Origin: Pollutimonas bauzanensis
GTDB lineage: Bacteria > Pseudomonadota > Gammaproteobacteria > Burkholderiales > Burkholderiaceae_B
Assembly: GCF_900129885.1 (NCBI RefSeq)
Contig: NZ_FQXE01000014.1
Coordinates: 43,081-107,080, forward strand
DNA length: 64,000 bases
Direction of reading: 5' to 3'
Within the stretch, counting starts at the first letter, position 1, and each line of letters begins with the position of its first letter. Below, piece by piece: positions 18,109 through 26,776 of the stretch. A program made the position numbers and the translations under genes. Below the pieces are notes generated by a model that was not told the origin of the DNA, searched no databases, and was given only the letters and a program-made list of their open reading frames with translations.

Positions 18109-19560
18109 ATGCTGCACATTTATAACACCCTTTCCCGCGCCAAAGAGCCATTGAAAACCGTAGAACCCGGACGGGTCCGCATGTATGTATGCGGCATGAC
18201 GGTCTACGATTTCTGCCATCTCGGGCACGCCCGCATGCTGGTGAGCTTCGATGTCGTGCAGCGCTGGCTGCGCGCCAGCGGCTACAAGGTGAACTATGTG
18301 CGCAATATCACCGATATCGACGACAAGATCATACGGCGGGCCGTCCAAAGCGGCCGCCGCCTGAGCGAGGTCACGTCGTTCTACATCGCCGCCATGCATG
18401 CGGACGAACGCGCCCTGGCCGTGGCCGCGCCGGATGCCGAACCGCGCGCGACCGACCATGTGGGCGAGATGCTGGGCATCATCAAGCGCCTGGAAGACAA
18501 TGGCTTGGCCTATCAGTCCGACGACGGGGACGTCAACTACGCGGTGCGCAACTTCCCGGGCTACGGAAAGCTTTCGGGCAAATCGCTCGACGACCTGCGC
18601 GCGGGCGAACGGGTGGCCGTAACCTCGGGCAAGCGCGACCCGCTGGACTTCGTTCTGTGGAAATCGGCCAAGGCCGACGAACCGCCCGAATCGCAATGGG
18701 AATCGCCTTATGGCATGGGCCGGCCGGGCTGGCATATCGAATGCTCGGCCATGAGCAAGGCGCTGCTGGGCTTGCCGCTGGACATCCACGGCGGCGGGCC
18801 CGACCTGAAATTTCCCCATCATGAAAACGAAATCGCCCAGACCGAGGGCGCGTTCGGCGGCACGCTGGCATCGATCTGGATGCATTGCGGCCCGCTGATG
18901 GTCGATGCCGACAAGATGTCCAAGTCCCTGGGCAATTTCCGCAGGATACGCGACACCATTGCCGCCGATGCGGCGCTGTCCGACGACCAGCCGGACTACG
19001 AGCCCAACCCGCGCGAGGCCGAAATGCTGCGCTTCTTCATCGTCCGCAATCATTACCGCAGCCCGCAGAATTACGCGCCCGACAATCTGCTGGATGCGCA
19101 GAACGCCCTGGACCGCCTGTACCAGACCCTGCACAACGTGCCTCCCGCCCAGGTGGATATCGACTGGGGCCATCCCGGCGCCCAGGCATTCCGCGCGGCC
19201 ATGGACGACGACTTCAATACCTCCGGCGCCATTGCCGCCTTGTTCGAACTGTCCTCCGAAGCCAATCGCAGCGGCTCGGCGCAGGCGGCGGGCCTGATGC
19301 GGGCGCTGGGCGGCCTGCTCGGGCTGCTGCAGTCCGATCCGTCCGTGTACCTGCAGTCGCCCAGCCGCTACCAGCGCGGCGATGGCGCGGCGGCGGATTC
19401 CTTGTCGAATGAGCAGATCGAAGCCCTGATCGCCGCCCGAGCCGCGGCCAAGAAAGAGCGCGATTTCGCCGAAGCCGACCGCCTGCGCGCCCAGCTGCAG
19501 CATGGCGGAGTCGAGCTCGAAGACAAGGCGGGCGGCGTGACGCAGTGGCGCCGCGCCTAG
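18109..19560 (+). CDS. cysS: Cysteinyl-tRNA synthetase
   Basis: 483-residue class I aminoacyl-tRNA synthetase charging tRNA-Cys. Seen: zinc ligand and HIGH region [24 protein letters not shown] (HLGH variant) near 25-48, [15 protein letters not shown] with further zinc ligands near 206, [15 protein letters not shown], and KMSKSLGN near 268. The C-terminal DALR-type helical domain ends [23 protein letters not shown]. Length and motifs are complete. It starts a + strand run cysS-alkA-accA-tilS-lysC. Confidence 0.97.
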   Translation: MLHIYNTLSRAKEPLKTVEPGRVRMYVCGMTVYDFCHLGHARMLVSFDVVQRWLRASGYKVNYVRNITDIDDKIIRRAVQSGRRLSEVTSFYIAAMHADERALAVAAPDAEPRATDHVGEMLGIIKRLEDNGLAYQSDDGDVNYAVRNFPGYGKLSGKSLDDLRAGERVAVTSGKRDPLDFVLWKSAKADEPPESQWESPYGMGRPGWHIECSAMSKALLGLPLDIHGGGPDLKFPHHENEIAQTEGAFGGTLASIWMHCGPLMVDADKMSKSLGNFRRIRDTIAADAALSDDQPDYEPNPREAEMLRFFIVRNHYRSPQNYAPDNLLDAQNALDRLYQTLHNVPPAQVDIDWGHPGAQAFRAAMDDDFNTSGAIAALFELSSEANRSGSAQAAGLMRALGGLLGLLQSDPSVYLQSPSRYQRGDGAAADSLSNEQIEALIAARAAAKKERDFAEADRLRAQLQHGGVELEDKAGGVTQWRRA

Positions 19561-19569
19561 GAGATGCCA

Positions 19570-20217
19570 ATGTCAGAGAACCCGATCACAGTGCAAGACA
19601 AACCTGAATTCTGGGACGAAGCCTCGCTGCACCTCATGGGGCGCGACCGCATCCTCAAGAAGCTGATTCCCCGCCACGAATCCGAGTGGCTGGCCCCGTC
19701 GGCCACCCCCTTCGTCACGCTGGCCCGCGCCATTGTGGGGCACCAGATTTCCATCAAGGCCGCCGACGCCATGTGGCAGCGCTTTACCGAGGCTTGCGGG
19801 CGCCAGCCGACGCCGCGCTCGGTCATCAAGCTGGCCGAGGCCGATAGCGGCCTGGCCGGCCTGTCCAAGCGCAAGTCCGAATACATACTCGACCTTGCCA
19901 TCCACTTTTCCGAGAAAAAGGTCAAACCCGCCTTGTGGGACAGCATGGACGACGAAGAGGTGATCGCCGATCTCTGCGCCATCCGGGGCATAGGGCGGTG
20001 GACGGCCGAGATGTTTCTTATTTTCAATCTGCAGCGTCCCGACATCCTTCCCCTGGACGATTCGAGCCTGCTCAAGGCAATTTCGTTACACTACTTTAGT
20101 GGTGAGCCCGTTTCGCGTTTCGAGGCCCGGGAAGTCGCCCAGGCCTGGGCGCCGTGGCGCACGGTGGCCACGTGGTACTTGTGGCGCAGCCTTGATCCGG
20201 CCGCTGTTCAGTACTAA
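19570..20217 (+). CDS. alkA: DNA-3-methyladenine glycosylase II (AlkA-type, HhH-GPD)
   Basis: About 215-residue base-excision repair glycosylase removing alkylated purines. The helix-hairpin-helix is LCAIRGIGRWTAEMFLIF near residue 134, and the catalytic aspartate follows in DILPLDDSSLLKA. There is no regulatory N-terminal AraC part, so it is a stand-alone enzyme. Two ATGs occur six bases apart; the second (19570) has AGGAG with correct spacing, while the first directly abuts it. Only nine bases from cysS. Confidence 0.9.
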   Translation: MSENPITVQDKPEFWDEASLHLMGRDRILKKLIPRHESEWLAPSATPFVTLARAIVGHQISIKAADAMWQRFTEACGRQPTPRSVIKLAEADSGLAGLSKRKSEYILDLAIHFSEKKVKPALWDSMDDEEVIADLCAIRGIGRWTAEMFLIFNLQRPDILPLDDSSLLKAISLHYFSGEPVSRFEAREVAQAWAPWRTVATWYLWRSLDPAAVQY

Positions 20218-20253
20218 ACAAAGCGAATGCTCTAATCTGGATATCAAGCCCTT

Positions 20254-21219
20254 ATGCGTAATACCTTCCTGGAATTTGAACAGCCTCTGGCCGAGCTCGA
20301 AAACAAAATCGAGCAGCTGCGTTTCGTTCAAACCGATTCTGCCGTGGATATTTCGGAAGAGGTCGGGCGTCTGCAACAAAAAAACCAGGCCCTGGCCAAA
20401 AGCATTTATTCCAAGCTTACGCCGTGGCAGACCGCGCTGGTCGCCCGGCACCCGCAGCGCCCTTATACCCTGGACTACGTGCGCGAAATCTTCACGGATT
20501 ACCACGAGCTGCACGGCGACCGCATGTATGCCGACGACCAGGCCATCATCGGCGGGCTGGCGCGCTTCAACGGCACGCCATGCATGATCATCGGCCATCA
20601 GAAAGGGCGCGACACCAAAGAGCGCGCCATGCGCAATTTCGGCATGCCGCGCCCCGAAGGCTACCGCAAGGCCTTGCGCCTGATGCGCCTCGCCGAAAAG
20701 TTCCGGCTGCCCATTTTCACCTTCGTCGATACCCCCGGCGCCTACCCCGGCATCGGGGCGGAAGAGCGCGGCCAGTCCGAAGCCATAGGCCATAACCTGT
20801 ACGCCATGGCCGAACTCAAAGTGCCCATCATAGCCACCATCATCGGCGAGGGCGGTTCGGGCGGCGCATTGGCTATCGCCATCGGCGATGTCGTCATGAT
20901 GCTGCAGTACTCCACCTATGCCGTGATTTCGCCTGAAGGCTGCGCCTCCATCCTCTGGCGCAGCCCCGACAAGGCCCCCACGGCGGCCGAGGCGCTGGCC
21001 ATTACGGCCCCGCGCCTCAAGGACCTGGGCCTCATCGACCGCATCGTCAACGAGCCGGTGGGCGGCGCGCATCGCGATCCGGTGGTGATGGCGCGCCAGC
21101 TCAGCCGCGCCCTGTCGGATTCTCTGCGCCAATTGTCCGGCATGAGCCCGGAGCAATTGATCGAACACCGTCTGCAGCGCCTGATGTCTTACGGCCGTTT
21201 CCAGGAAACCATCAGCTAG
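20254..21219 (+). CDS. accA: Acetyl-CoA carboxylase carboxyltransferase subunit alpha
   Basis: 321 residues, the normal AccA length. It carries a coiled N-terminal region and the crotonase-fold carboxyltransferase core with [53 protein letters not shown], and [15 protein letters not shown]. With AccD, encoded elsewhere, it moves the carboxyl group from carboxybiotin to acetyl-CoA in the first step of fatty-acid synthesis. Placed between alkA and tilS as in Bordetella relatives. Confidence 0.97.
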   Translation: MRNTFLEFEQPLAELENKIEQLRFVQTDSAVDISEEVGRLQQKNQALAKSIYSKLTPWQTALVARHPQRPYTLDYVREIFTDYHELHGDRMYADDQAIIGGLARFNGTPCMIIGHQKGRDTKERAMRNFGMPRPEGYRKALRLMRLAEKFRLPIFTFVDTPGAYPGIGAEERGQSEAIGHNLYAMAELKVPIIATIIGEGGSGGALAIAIGDVVMMLQYSTYAVISPEGCASILWRSPDKAPTAAEALAITAPRLKDLGLIDRIVNEPVGGAHRDPVVMARQLSRALSDSLRQLSGMSPEQLIEHRLQRLMSYGRFQETIS

Positions 21220-21225
21220 CGCGCC

Positions 21226-22266
21226 ATGGCCACCGACGCGTTCTGGCGGGAGTTCGGGTCGCCCGGTCTGCTGCAGGCCATAGGCCGGGCCCTGGCCGCC
21301 TTGCCGCAGCCGCCCCGGCGCGTTGCCGTGGCGCTCAGCGGCGGCGCCGATTCCGCCATGCTGGCGGTGCATGCCGCCATCTTTGCCCATCGCAACCATA
21401 TCGAACTGCATTGCTTTCACGTGCATCACGGCTTGCAGGACAGCGCCGAGCGCTGGCTGGCGCATGCGCACGATCTGGCCCAGTGGCTGCGCGTGCCGTG
21501 CCACAGCCTGGCGGTGCGGGTGGACATGGCGTCCGGCGCGGGCATGGAGTCGGCGGCCCGCGACGCCCGCTATGACGCCCTCGAGCGGCTGGCGGGGCAG
21601 GCCGGGCTGCGGCATATCCTGCTGGCGCATCATCGCAACGACCAGGCCGAGACCGTCCTGCTGCGGCTGTTGCGCGGCTCCGGTCCGGCGGGCCTGGCCG
21701 CCATGTCCGCCGCAACGCAGCGCCAGGGCCTGACCTATTTGCGCCCCTGGCTGGATGTCGATCGCGCGGCCATCCTCGATCAGGCCGGCCGATTCTTTGA
21801 AGTCAGCGGCTGGGCGCCCGTGCAAGACCCCAGCAATTCCGACGATCAATACACCCGCGCCGCGGTGCGCGAACGCCTGGTGCCCGCGCTGAACCAGCGC
21901 TGGCCCGGGTGGCAGGGCAATGTGGTGCGCCATGCGCGCCAGAGCGCGCAAATGCAGGAAGTATTGGACGAGGTCGCCGCCCTGGACTTTGCGCAGCTGG
22001 ATCCGGCCCCCGATGCCGGCAGCTTTTCCCTGGCCGCCTGGCGTTCGCTGTCGGCCGCCCGCCAGGCCCTGGTATTGCGCTATTGGCTGTCGCGCCAGGG
22101 GCTGCGCATGCCCACCGATGCCCGGCTGCAAGACATCATGCGCCAGTTGCGCGGCCTGCACGCCCTGGGCCACGACAGGCAGATGCGGGTCAAGCACGGC
22201 GCGGTGTGGATACGCTGCGTCAAGGGCCGTATCCAGCTGGAAAACGCCCTTGTTGAAAAACGTTAA
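21226..22266 (+). CDS. tilS: tRNA(Ile)-lysidine synthase
   Basis: 346 residues. The N-terminal PP-loop ATPase has AVALSGGADSAMLAVHA (SGGxDS) near residue 30 and HHGLQDSAERWLAHA, HHRNDQAETVLLRLLRGSG. The enzyme changes C34 of the AUA-reading tRNA-Ile to lysidine, and is essential in most bacteria. C-terminal TilS domains are present but short. It begins seven bases after accA, and a TTGAAAAACGTTAAAAT stretch at its end may be part of the lysC promoter. Confidence 0.94.
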   Translation: MATDAFWREFGSPGLLQAIGRALAALPQPPRRVAVALSGGADSAMLAVHAAIFAHRNHIELHCFHVHHGLQDSAERWLAHAHDLAQWLRVPCHSLAVRVDMASGAGMESAARDARYDALERLAGQAGLRHILLAHHRNDQAETVLLRLLRGSGPAGLAAMSAATQRQGLTYLRPWLDVDRAAILDQAGRFFEVSGWAPVQDPSNSDDQYTRAAVRERLVPALNQRWPGWQGNVVRHARQSAQMQEVLDEVAALDFAQLDPAPDAGSFSLAAWRSLSAARQALVLRYWLSRQGLRMPTDARLQDIMRQLRGLHALGHDRQMRVKHGAVWIRCVKGRIQLENALVEKR

Positions 22267-22379
22267 AATATCCGACTTTGTCTGTCCAGAACCCACAACT
22301 GGCGGATGACTTCCTTCGAATCGATAGATCCGGGCGCTTGTTGCGAGCGCCGGCAGTGTCTCTTAATGCAGAGTTAAAG

Positions 22380-23651
22380 ATGTCCCTGATTGTTCACAAA
22401 TACGGCGGCACGTCCATGGGTTCGGTCGAACGCATCCAGAACGTAGCCCGGCGCGTGGCCAAATGGCATGCGGCCGGCCACCAGGTGGTCGTGGTGCCCT
22501 CGGCCATGTCGGGTGAAACCAACCGGCTGCTGGGCCTGGCCAAGGAAATTTCGCCGCAGCCCGATCCGCGCGAGCTGGATATGCTGGCCGCGACCGGCGA
22601 GCAGGCCAGCAGCGCGCTGCTGGCCATGGCCTTGATGTCGCAGGGCGTGGCCGCGCGCAGCTACACCGGCTGGCAAGTTCCCGTGCGCACCGACTCGTCC
22701 TTCACCAAGGCGCGCATCAAGTCCATCGACGATGCGCGCATACGCGGCGACCTGGACGCCGGCCGCGTCGTCATCGTGACAGGCTTTCAGGGCATAGACG
22801 AGGAAGGCAACATCACCACGCTCGGGCGCGGCGGCTCGGACACCTCCGCGGTGGCCGTCGCGGCGGCCATGAAAGCCCACGAATGCCTGATCTTCACCGA
22901 TGTCGACGGCGTGTACACGACCGACCCGCGCGTGGTGCCCGAGGCCCGGCGCATGACAGTGGTATCGTTCGAAGAAATGATGGAAATGGCCTCCCTGGGG
23001 TCCAAGGTCCTGCAAATCCGCTCGGTCGAATTCGCCGGCAAATATCACGTACCGGTGCGCGTCCTGTCCTCGCTGACAGACCCCCTGATGCCCCTCGAAG
23101 ACGAGATGGCCTCGGGCACCCTTATTACTTTCGAGGAAGATCAAAAAATGGAAGCCGCCGTTGTATCGGGCATCGCCTTCAGCCGTGACGAGGCCAAAGT
23201 TACCCTGCTAGCCGTCCCCGACACCCCGGGCGTGGCCTATTCGATTCTTGGCCCCGTCGCAGCCGCCAACATCGACGTCGACATGATCCTGCAAAACCAG
23301 TCGGTGCATGGCACGACCGATTTCTCATTCACCGTGAATCGCAACGACTTCTCCCGGACCCTGGATTTATTGAATAACCAGATCGGACCCGCCGTGGGCG
23401 CCGCCCAGATCGTGGCCGACGACAAGGTTTGCAAGGTTTCCATCGTGGGCATAGGCATGCGCAGCCATGTGGGCGTGGCGAGCCTGATGTTCCGCACCTT
23501 GTCGGAAGAAGGCATCAACATTCAAATGATCAGCACCAGCGAGATCAAGACCTCGGTCATCATCAACGACAAGTACATGGAACTGGCGGTGCGCGCCCTG
23601 CACAAGGCTTTCGGGCTCGACCAGGATGGCAGCCAGCAAGGCAGGCCCTGA
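22380..23651 (+). CDS. lysC: Aspartate kinase
   Basis: 423 residues. The N-terminal kinase starts SLIVHKYGGTSMGSVERI and includes TGEQASSALLAMALM, TGFQGIDEEGNITTLGRGGSDTSAVAVAAA and FTDVDGVYTTDPRVVPEA. Two ACT domains follow (about 265-420), the feedback sites for lysine and/or threonine. It makes aspartyl phosphate for lysine, threonine, methionine and diaminopimelate. I start at ATG 22380; the frame extends 34 codons upstream but homologues begin MSLIVHKYGG. Confidence 0.96.
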   Translation: MSLIVHKYGGTSMGSVERIQNVARRVAKWHAAGHQVVVVPSAMSGETNRLLGLAKEISPQPDPRELDMLAATGEQASSALLAMALMSQGVAARSYTGWQVPVRTDSSFTKARIKSIDDARIRGDLDAGRVVIVTGFQGIDEEGNITTLGRGGSDTSAVAVAAAMKAHECLIFTDVDGVYTTDPRVVPEARRMTVVSFEEMMEMASLGSKVLQIRSVEFAGKYHVPVRVLSSLTDPLMPLEDEMASGTLITFEEDQKMEAAVVSGIAFSRDEAKVTLLAVPDTPGVAYSILGPVAAANIDVDMILQNQSVHGTTDFSFTVNRNDFSRTLDLLNNQIGPAVGAAQIVADDKVCKVSIVGIGMRSHVGVASLMFRTLSEEGINIQMISTSEIKTSVIINDKYMELAVRALHKAFGLDQDGSQQGRP

Positions 23652-23798
23652 TCGGCCGTCTGCCCGATTTTTGTCTTGAACCGCCGTTCTTATTGTTTTT
23701 AGTCGTTGATTCCTGCCGAAATTTTTCATGATTGTGGCCCGCGGCCAGGGCTGCGGGGAAAAACAGACTTTTATCGTGCTAGAATGGCGGCCTGTTTC

Positions 23799-23891
23799 GG
23801 AGACGTGGCCGAGTGGTTGAAGGTACTCCCCTGCTAAGGGAGCATGCGGCTTATACCCGCATCGAGGGTTCGAATCCCTCCGTCTCCGCCA
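23799..23891 (+). tRNA. tRNA-Ser(GCT)
   Basis: Acceptor GGAGACG (23799-23805) pairs with CGTCTCC (23881-23887), then G and encoded CCA. The anticodon stem-loop CTCCC-CTGCTAA-GGGAG gives GCT, reading AGC/AGU. The long variable arm (CATGCGGCTTATACCCGCAT) is typical of tRNA-Ser, and the T arm is GAGGGTTCGAATCCCTC. A TAGAAT -10 box lies at 23780-23785. Confidence 0.97.
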
Positions 23892-23907
23892 GTGATACAG
23901 CAAATAT

Positions 23908-23929
23908 GCGCCCCTCGGGGCGCTTTTTT
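23908..23929 (+). terminator. Rho-independent terminator of tRNA-Ser
   Basis: GCGCCCC (23908-23914), TC loop, GGGGCGC (23917-23923), then six T. A strong intrinsic terminator 17 bases after the tRNA. Confidence 0.9.
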
Positions 23930-23941
23930 GTGCGCCTCCAG

Positions 23942-24769
23942 TCAGCCGATGATGATCGCGCCGATGGCAATCGCCGCGCATGCCAGCATCTTTCGGGCCG
24001 TCAGTGTCTCGCCCAGGAAAAAATAACCGATCAACGCCGCAAACAACACACTGGTTTCGCGCAATGCCGATACCGCTCCCATAGGCGCGCCGGACATGGC
24101 GTAGATGACGATTCCATAGGCCAGAAGAGAGACCAGCCCACCGATGAAGGCCGTGATGAATCCGGGCCGGATGGTAAATAAACTGTTTGCGCCGCGCAGG
24201 CCGATGTATATCGCCGGCATCAGGATGCCCCACAAGGCGCACATCCATACCGTGTATGCCATCGGGGCGCCGGACAGGCGCGCGCCGATGCCGTCTGTCA
24301 CGCTATAAGCGGCAATGAAACATCCGGTTCCCAGGGCATACGGCAGGCTCGGAACCGCAAGCCTGCGCCCTTTGAAGGCCAGGGAAATAATACCGCCCGA
24401 CACCAGAGCAATTCCAAGCAGAGCGCCCATACCTGGCTTCTCCCCGGCGAAAACCGATGCCGCGATGGTGATCAATATGGGAGAGGAGCCCCGTGAAATC
24501 GGATAGGTCTGCCCGAGGTCTCCGACTTGGTAGCTCCTGACGAGAAACAGGTTATAGCCAACATGCAGCCCCGCTGAAAGCACTGCGTAAATCCAGCTGG
24601 CTTTGGCTGGAGGCGCCAGGAACAAGGCTATTGCGGCGCTGGCGATCGCTACCGCCAGGCACATGACCGTCATAGACCAAAGTCTGTCGGCTCCGCCGCG
24701 CAGGAGCGCATTCCAGCTTGCATGCATGAGAGCGGCGAAGAGTATCAGTAAAATAACGTGAAAGGGCAT
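23942..24769 (-). CDS. EamA/DMT family transporter
   Basis: 275-residue inner membrane protein with about ten hydrophobic helices arranged as two EamA repeats. Seen: MHASWNALLRGGADR, YPISRGSSPILITIAASVFAGEKPG, and in the second half ALRETSVLFAALIGYFFLGETLTARKMLACAAIAIGA. DMT proteins usually export amino acids or other metabolites; the substrate is unknown. It is co-directional with, and downstream of, a LysR regulator (74-base gap), which may control it. Confidence 0.87.
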   Translation of the reverse strand: MPFHVILLILFAALMHASWNALLRGGADRLWSMTVMCLAVAIASAAIALFLAPPAKASWIYAVLSAGLHVGYNLFLVRSYQVGDLGQTYPISRGSSPILITIAASVFAGEKPGMGALLGIALVSGGIISLAFKGRRLAVPSLPYALGTGCFIAAYSVTDGIGARLSGAPMAYTVWMCALWGILMPAIYIGLRGANSLFTIRPGFITAFIGGLVSLLAYGIVIYAMSGAPMGAVSALRETSVLFAALIGYFFLGETLTARKMLACAAIAIGAIIIG

Positions 24770-24843
24770 GCGCCATACTAAGCAAACCGGCGCCTCGATT
24801 AAAGCGAAGTCTCCTCATTGCGGAATGAGCGTATCCTCATGCA

Positions 24844-25749
24844 TTATCGATAGTCTTGCTGGGCCTTGCTTGATTCCGCCAGGAGCCAGTCGCGAAAGCT
24901 GATGATGTGGGGCTGCGATTCGATTCCTTTTGGACAGACAAAATAGTAGGCGACCGGGGAGGGGAAGGGCAGGTCAAACAGCCTGACCAGGCTGCCATCG
25001 CGTATTTCAGTTTCGACATGTCCGCTTCGAGCCAAAGCTATTCCCTGGCCCAGCAGTGCCGCCTCGATAGTCATGTTGGTGTCAGCAAACCTGACGCTTT
25101 CCTTGAGCGCGGAAATGCCTACGCCTACTTGTTGAAACCAAAGCTCCCATTTCGGCACCAGATCTGCGCCGTCACGTGTAAGCAGCGGGTAGCGCAATAA
25201 TTCGGCAGGTTCGCGCGGCGCTCCGTAGCGGTCCAAGAGATCAGGACTGGCAACCGGAAAAATCTGCTCCCTGAACATGAATTCCGAGTGCAGGCCTGGA
25301 TAATTCCCATTGCCAAATCGGATCGCAACATCCGGCTCTGCGCTCGAAAAATTGATGGCTTTGTCAGTGGTTCCCAGCGTGATCAAAATTTCCGGATGCT
25401 GCTGGGACAGACTCGGCAATCTTGGAAGCAGCCATTTCAGCGCGAAGGAGTAAGTCGTACTGACTTTAAGCCGGACCCTGCCCTTTTGCTCTCTCAGATC
25501 AGAGAGCGTCGCCTCCAGATTCATGAAGAATTCACGCACGATCGGCGCAAGCGCTGCTCCCGCGGGTGTCAGGCTCAATGACTTGCCCCGCTGAAATAAC
25601 TGCAATCCCCAGATCTCTTCGAGATTCTTCAACTGGTGGCTTACCGCGCTCTGGGTGACATGCAATTCTTCTGAAGCGGAGGTGAATGTTGCATGCCGCG
25701 TCGCAACTTCAAAGGCGCGCAATGTGGCGGTAGGAGGCAGATCTCTCAT
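24844..25749 (-). CDS. LysR family transcriptional regulator (GcvA-like)
   Basis: About 301 residues. N-terminal HTH LRAFEVATRHATFTSASEELHVTQSAVSHQLKNLEE (about 9-45) and the LysR substrate-binding domain. The start PPTATLRAFE and the LFQRGKSLSLTPAGAAL continuation are typical of the GcvA subgroup. I choose ATG 25749; the frame extends to 25860, but homologues begin at M-R-D-L-P-P. It is noticeably less GC-rich than the housekeeping genes to the left, as is its DMT neighbour. Probably regulates that exporter. Confidence 0.88.
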   Translation of the reverse strand: MRDLPPTATLRAFEVATRHATFTSASEELHVTQSAVSHQLKNLEEIWGLQLFQRGKSLSLTPAGAALAPIVREFFMNLEATLSDLREQKGRVRLKVSTTYSFALKWLLPRLPSLSQQHPEILITLGTTDKAINFSSAEPDVAIRFGNGNYPGLHSEFMFREQIFPVASPDLLDRYGAPREPAELLRYPLLTRDGADLVPKWELWFQQVGVGISALKESVRFADTNMTIEAALLGQGIALARSGHVETEIRDGSLVRLFDLPFPSPVAYYFVCPKGIESQPHIISFRDWLLAESSKAQQDYR

Positions 25750-25955
25750 ATTATTGTTCCGCGGTGAGCATTTAAAATCGCCGTTTATGAATAGAAGCTC
25801 ATGATAGGGCATTCCAAGCATGCGCCGAAAGATGCCGATTTCCCTATGCCTTTGCCCCATTACGATGACGATTAGCGAAAATTACTCACTAAATCGCAGC
25901 CCTCAATGGTTGTTGAGATTGTTGATCGTCGAATCCAGGTGTGCGTGACCAACCT

Positions 25956-26348
25956 TCAGATTTCCCAATCTTCGACCCGTATATGGGGTACTCGCTGGAA
26001 TTCGCGCAGGTTATGCGTAATCAATGTTAGGTCGCGCGCCCAGGCCTGACCTGCGATCAATACGTCGTATGGGCCGATGGGCGTGCCTGCAGCGGCCAGA
26101 AGAGCACGCAGTTCTGCGGCCCGCTGCGCATCCTCCCGATCGAATTCGAGCACTTCAAACTGCAATGCTTCGACTCGCGCGAGGTTCTCAGCCATACGCT
26201 GCCCTTTGTAAGCGCCATAGAAAAGCTCATGCGCCACAATGGACGGCATTGCGAAATCTGCGGGTTGGTGCTGGCGTAATTGAGCAAGAAAGCCTGGATG
26301 CCCCTTCATAAGGGCAATCACAGCGTTGCTATCGAGCAAGAACTTCAC
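25956..26348 (-). CDS. vapC: VapC-type PIN-domain toxin
   Basis: 130-residue PIN ribonuclease. Acidic residues of the PIN active site are visible: [13 protein letters not shown] (Asp 5), an [11 protein letters not shown] glutamate near 42, and [34 protein letters not shown] with Asp near 97 and Asn near 113. Some VapC toxins of this type cut initiator tRNA. It overlaps vapB by four bases, the standard antitoxin-first arrangement on this strand. Confidence 0.92.
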   Translation of the reverse strand: MKFLLDSNAVIALMKGHPGFLAQLRQHQPADFAMPSIVAHELFYGAYKGQRMAENLARVEALQFEVLEFDREDAQRAAELRALLAAAGTPIGPYDVLIAGQAWARDLTLITHNLREFQRVPHIRVEDWEI

Positions 26349-26599
26349 TTGAAGAAATCCAGCTCGGGACGTTCCTGTGCGGGCCCTTGTTCAGCGGCGG
26401 CAGACTCGAAGTCTTTATCGACCGAACCAATGATGCTGTCCAGCCATGCCCAACCCTGGGCAATCGGCTCGAGAATAATGGCACTCCCATGGCGGCGAAT
26501 GCGGACCTCGTCGGTCTCGAAACGGAATTCCTTTGGTAGCCGAACCGCTTGGGAACGTCCAGACCAGAAGATTTTGGCGGTATCCATAGAGACCTCCAT
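26345..26599 (-). CDS. vapB: VapB-type AbrB-fold antitoxin
   Basis: 84 residues. The N-terminal SpoVT/AbrB swapped-hairpin domain has [20 protein letters not shown] (VagC-like, about 6-25) and the second half [14 protein letters not shown]; the acidic, disordered C-terminal part should bind and block VapC. Stop and start overlap as ATGA with vapC. A GGAGG Shine-Dalgarno precedes ATG 26599, and an imperfect palindrome upstream is the likely autoregulatory operator. Confidence 0.92.
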   Translation of the reverse strand: MEVSMDTAKIFWSGRSQAVRLPKEFRFETDEVRIRRHGSAIILEPIAQGWAWLDSIIGSVDKDFESAAAEQGPAQERPELDFFK

Positions 26600-26605
26600 T
26601 CGTAA

Positions 26606-26617
26606 TGATATCTATCA
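26606..26617 (-). promoter_or_regulatory. Candidate VapBC operator
   Basis: Inverted repeat TGATA-TC-TATCA lies just upstream of vapB, next to an AT-rich stretch (TATATTTTTTT on the minus strand) that could be the -10 region. AbrB-fold antitoxins typically autorepress at such sites. No protein-binding evidence is available. Confidence 0.5.
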
Positions 26618-26776
26618 AAAAAATATATCACTTGTAAGCGCAGATGGCAAGGACCATAAGCCAGTTGTTGGCGCGCGCTTACTACGACGAATTGGCGGCG
26701 CGCATCCGCATCCTGGTCACCGACGGTTCATGCGGCAGCCTGCATACCAAGAGCGCCAAGCTCAACCCCTGCGGCC

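Noticed and set aside
20086-22296. 736-codon minus-strand frame opposite accA and tilS
   Set aside because: Shadow frame of two certain housekeeping genes.
23908-23929. CRISPR-like or repeat signal near tRNA-Ser
   Set aside because: It is a single terminator hairpin; no repeated units with spacers are found anywhere in the window.
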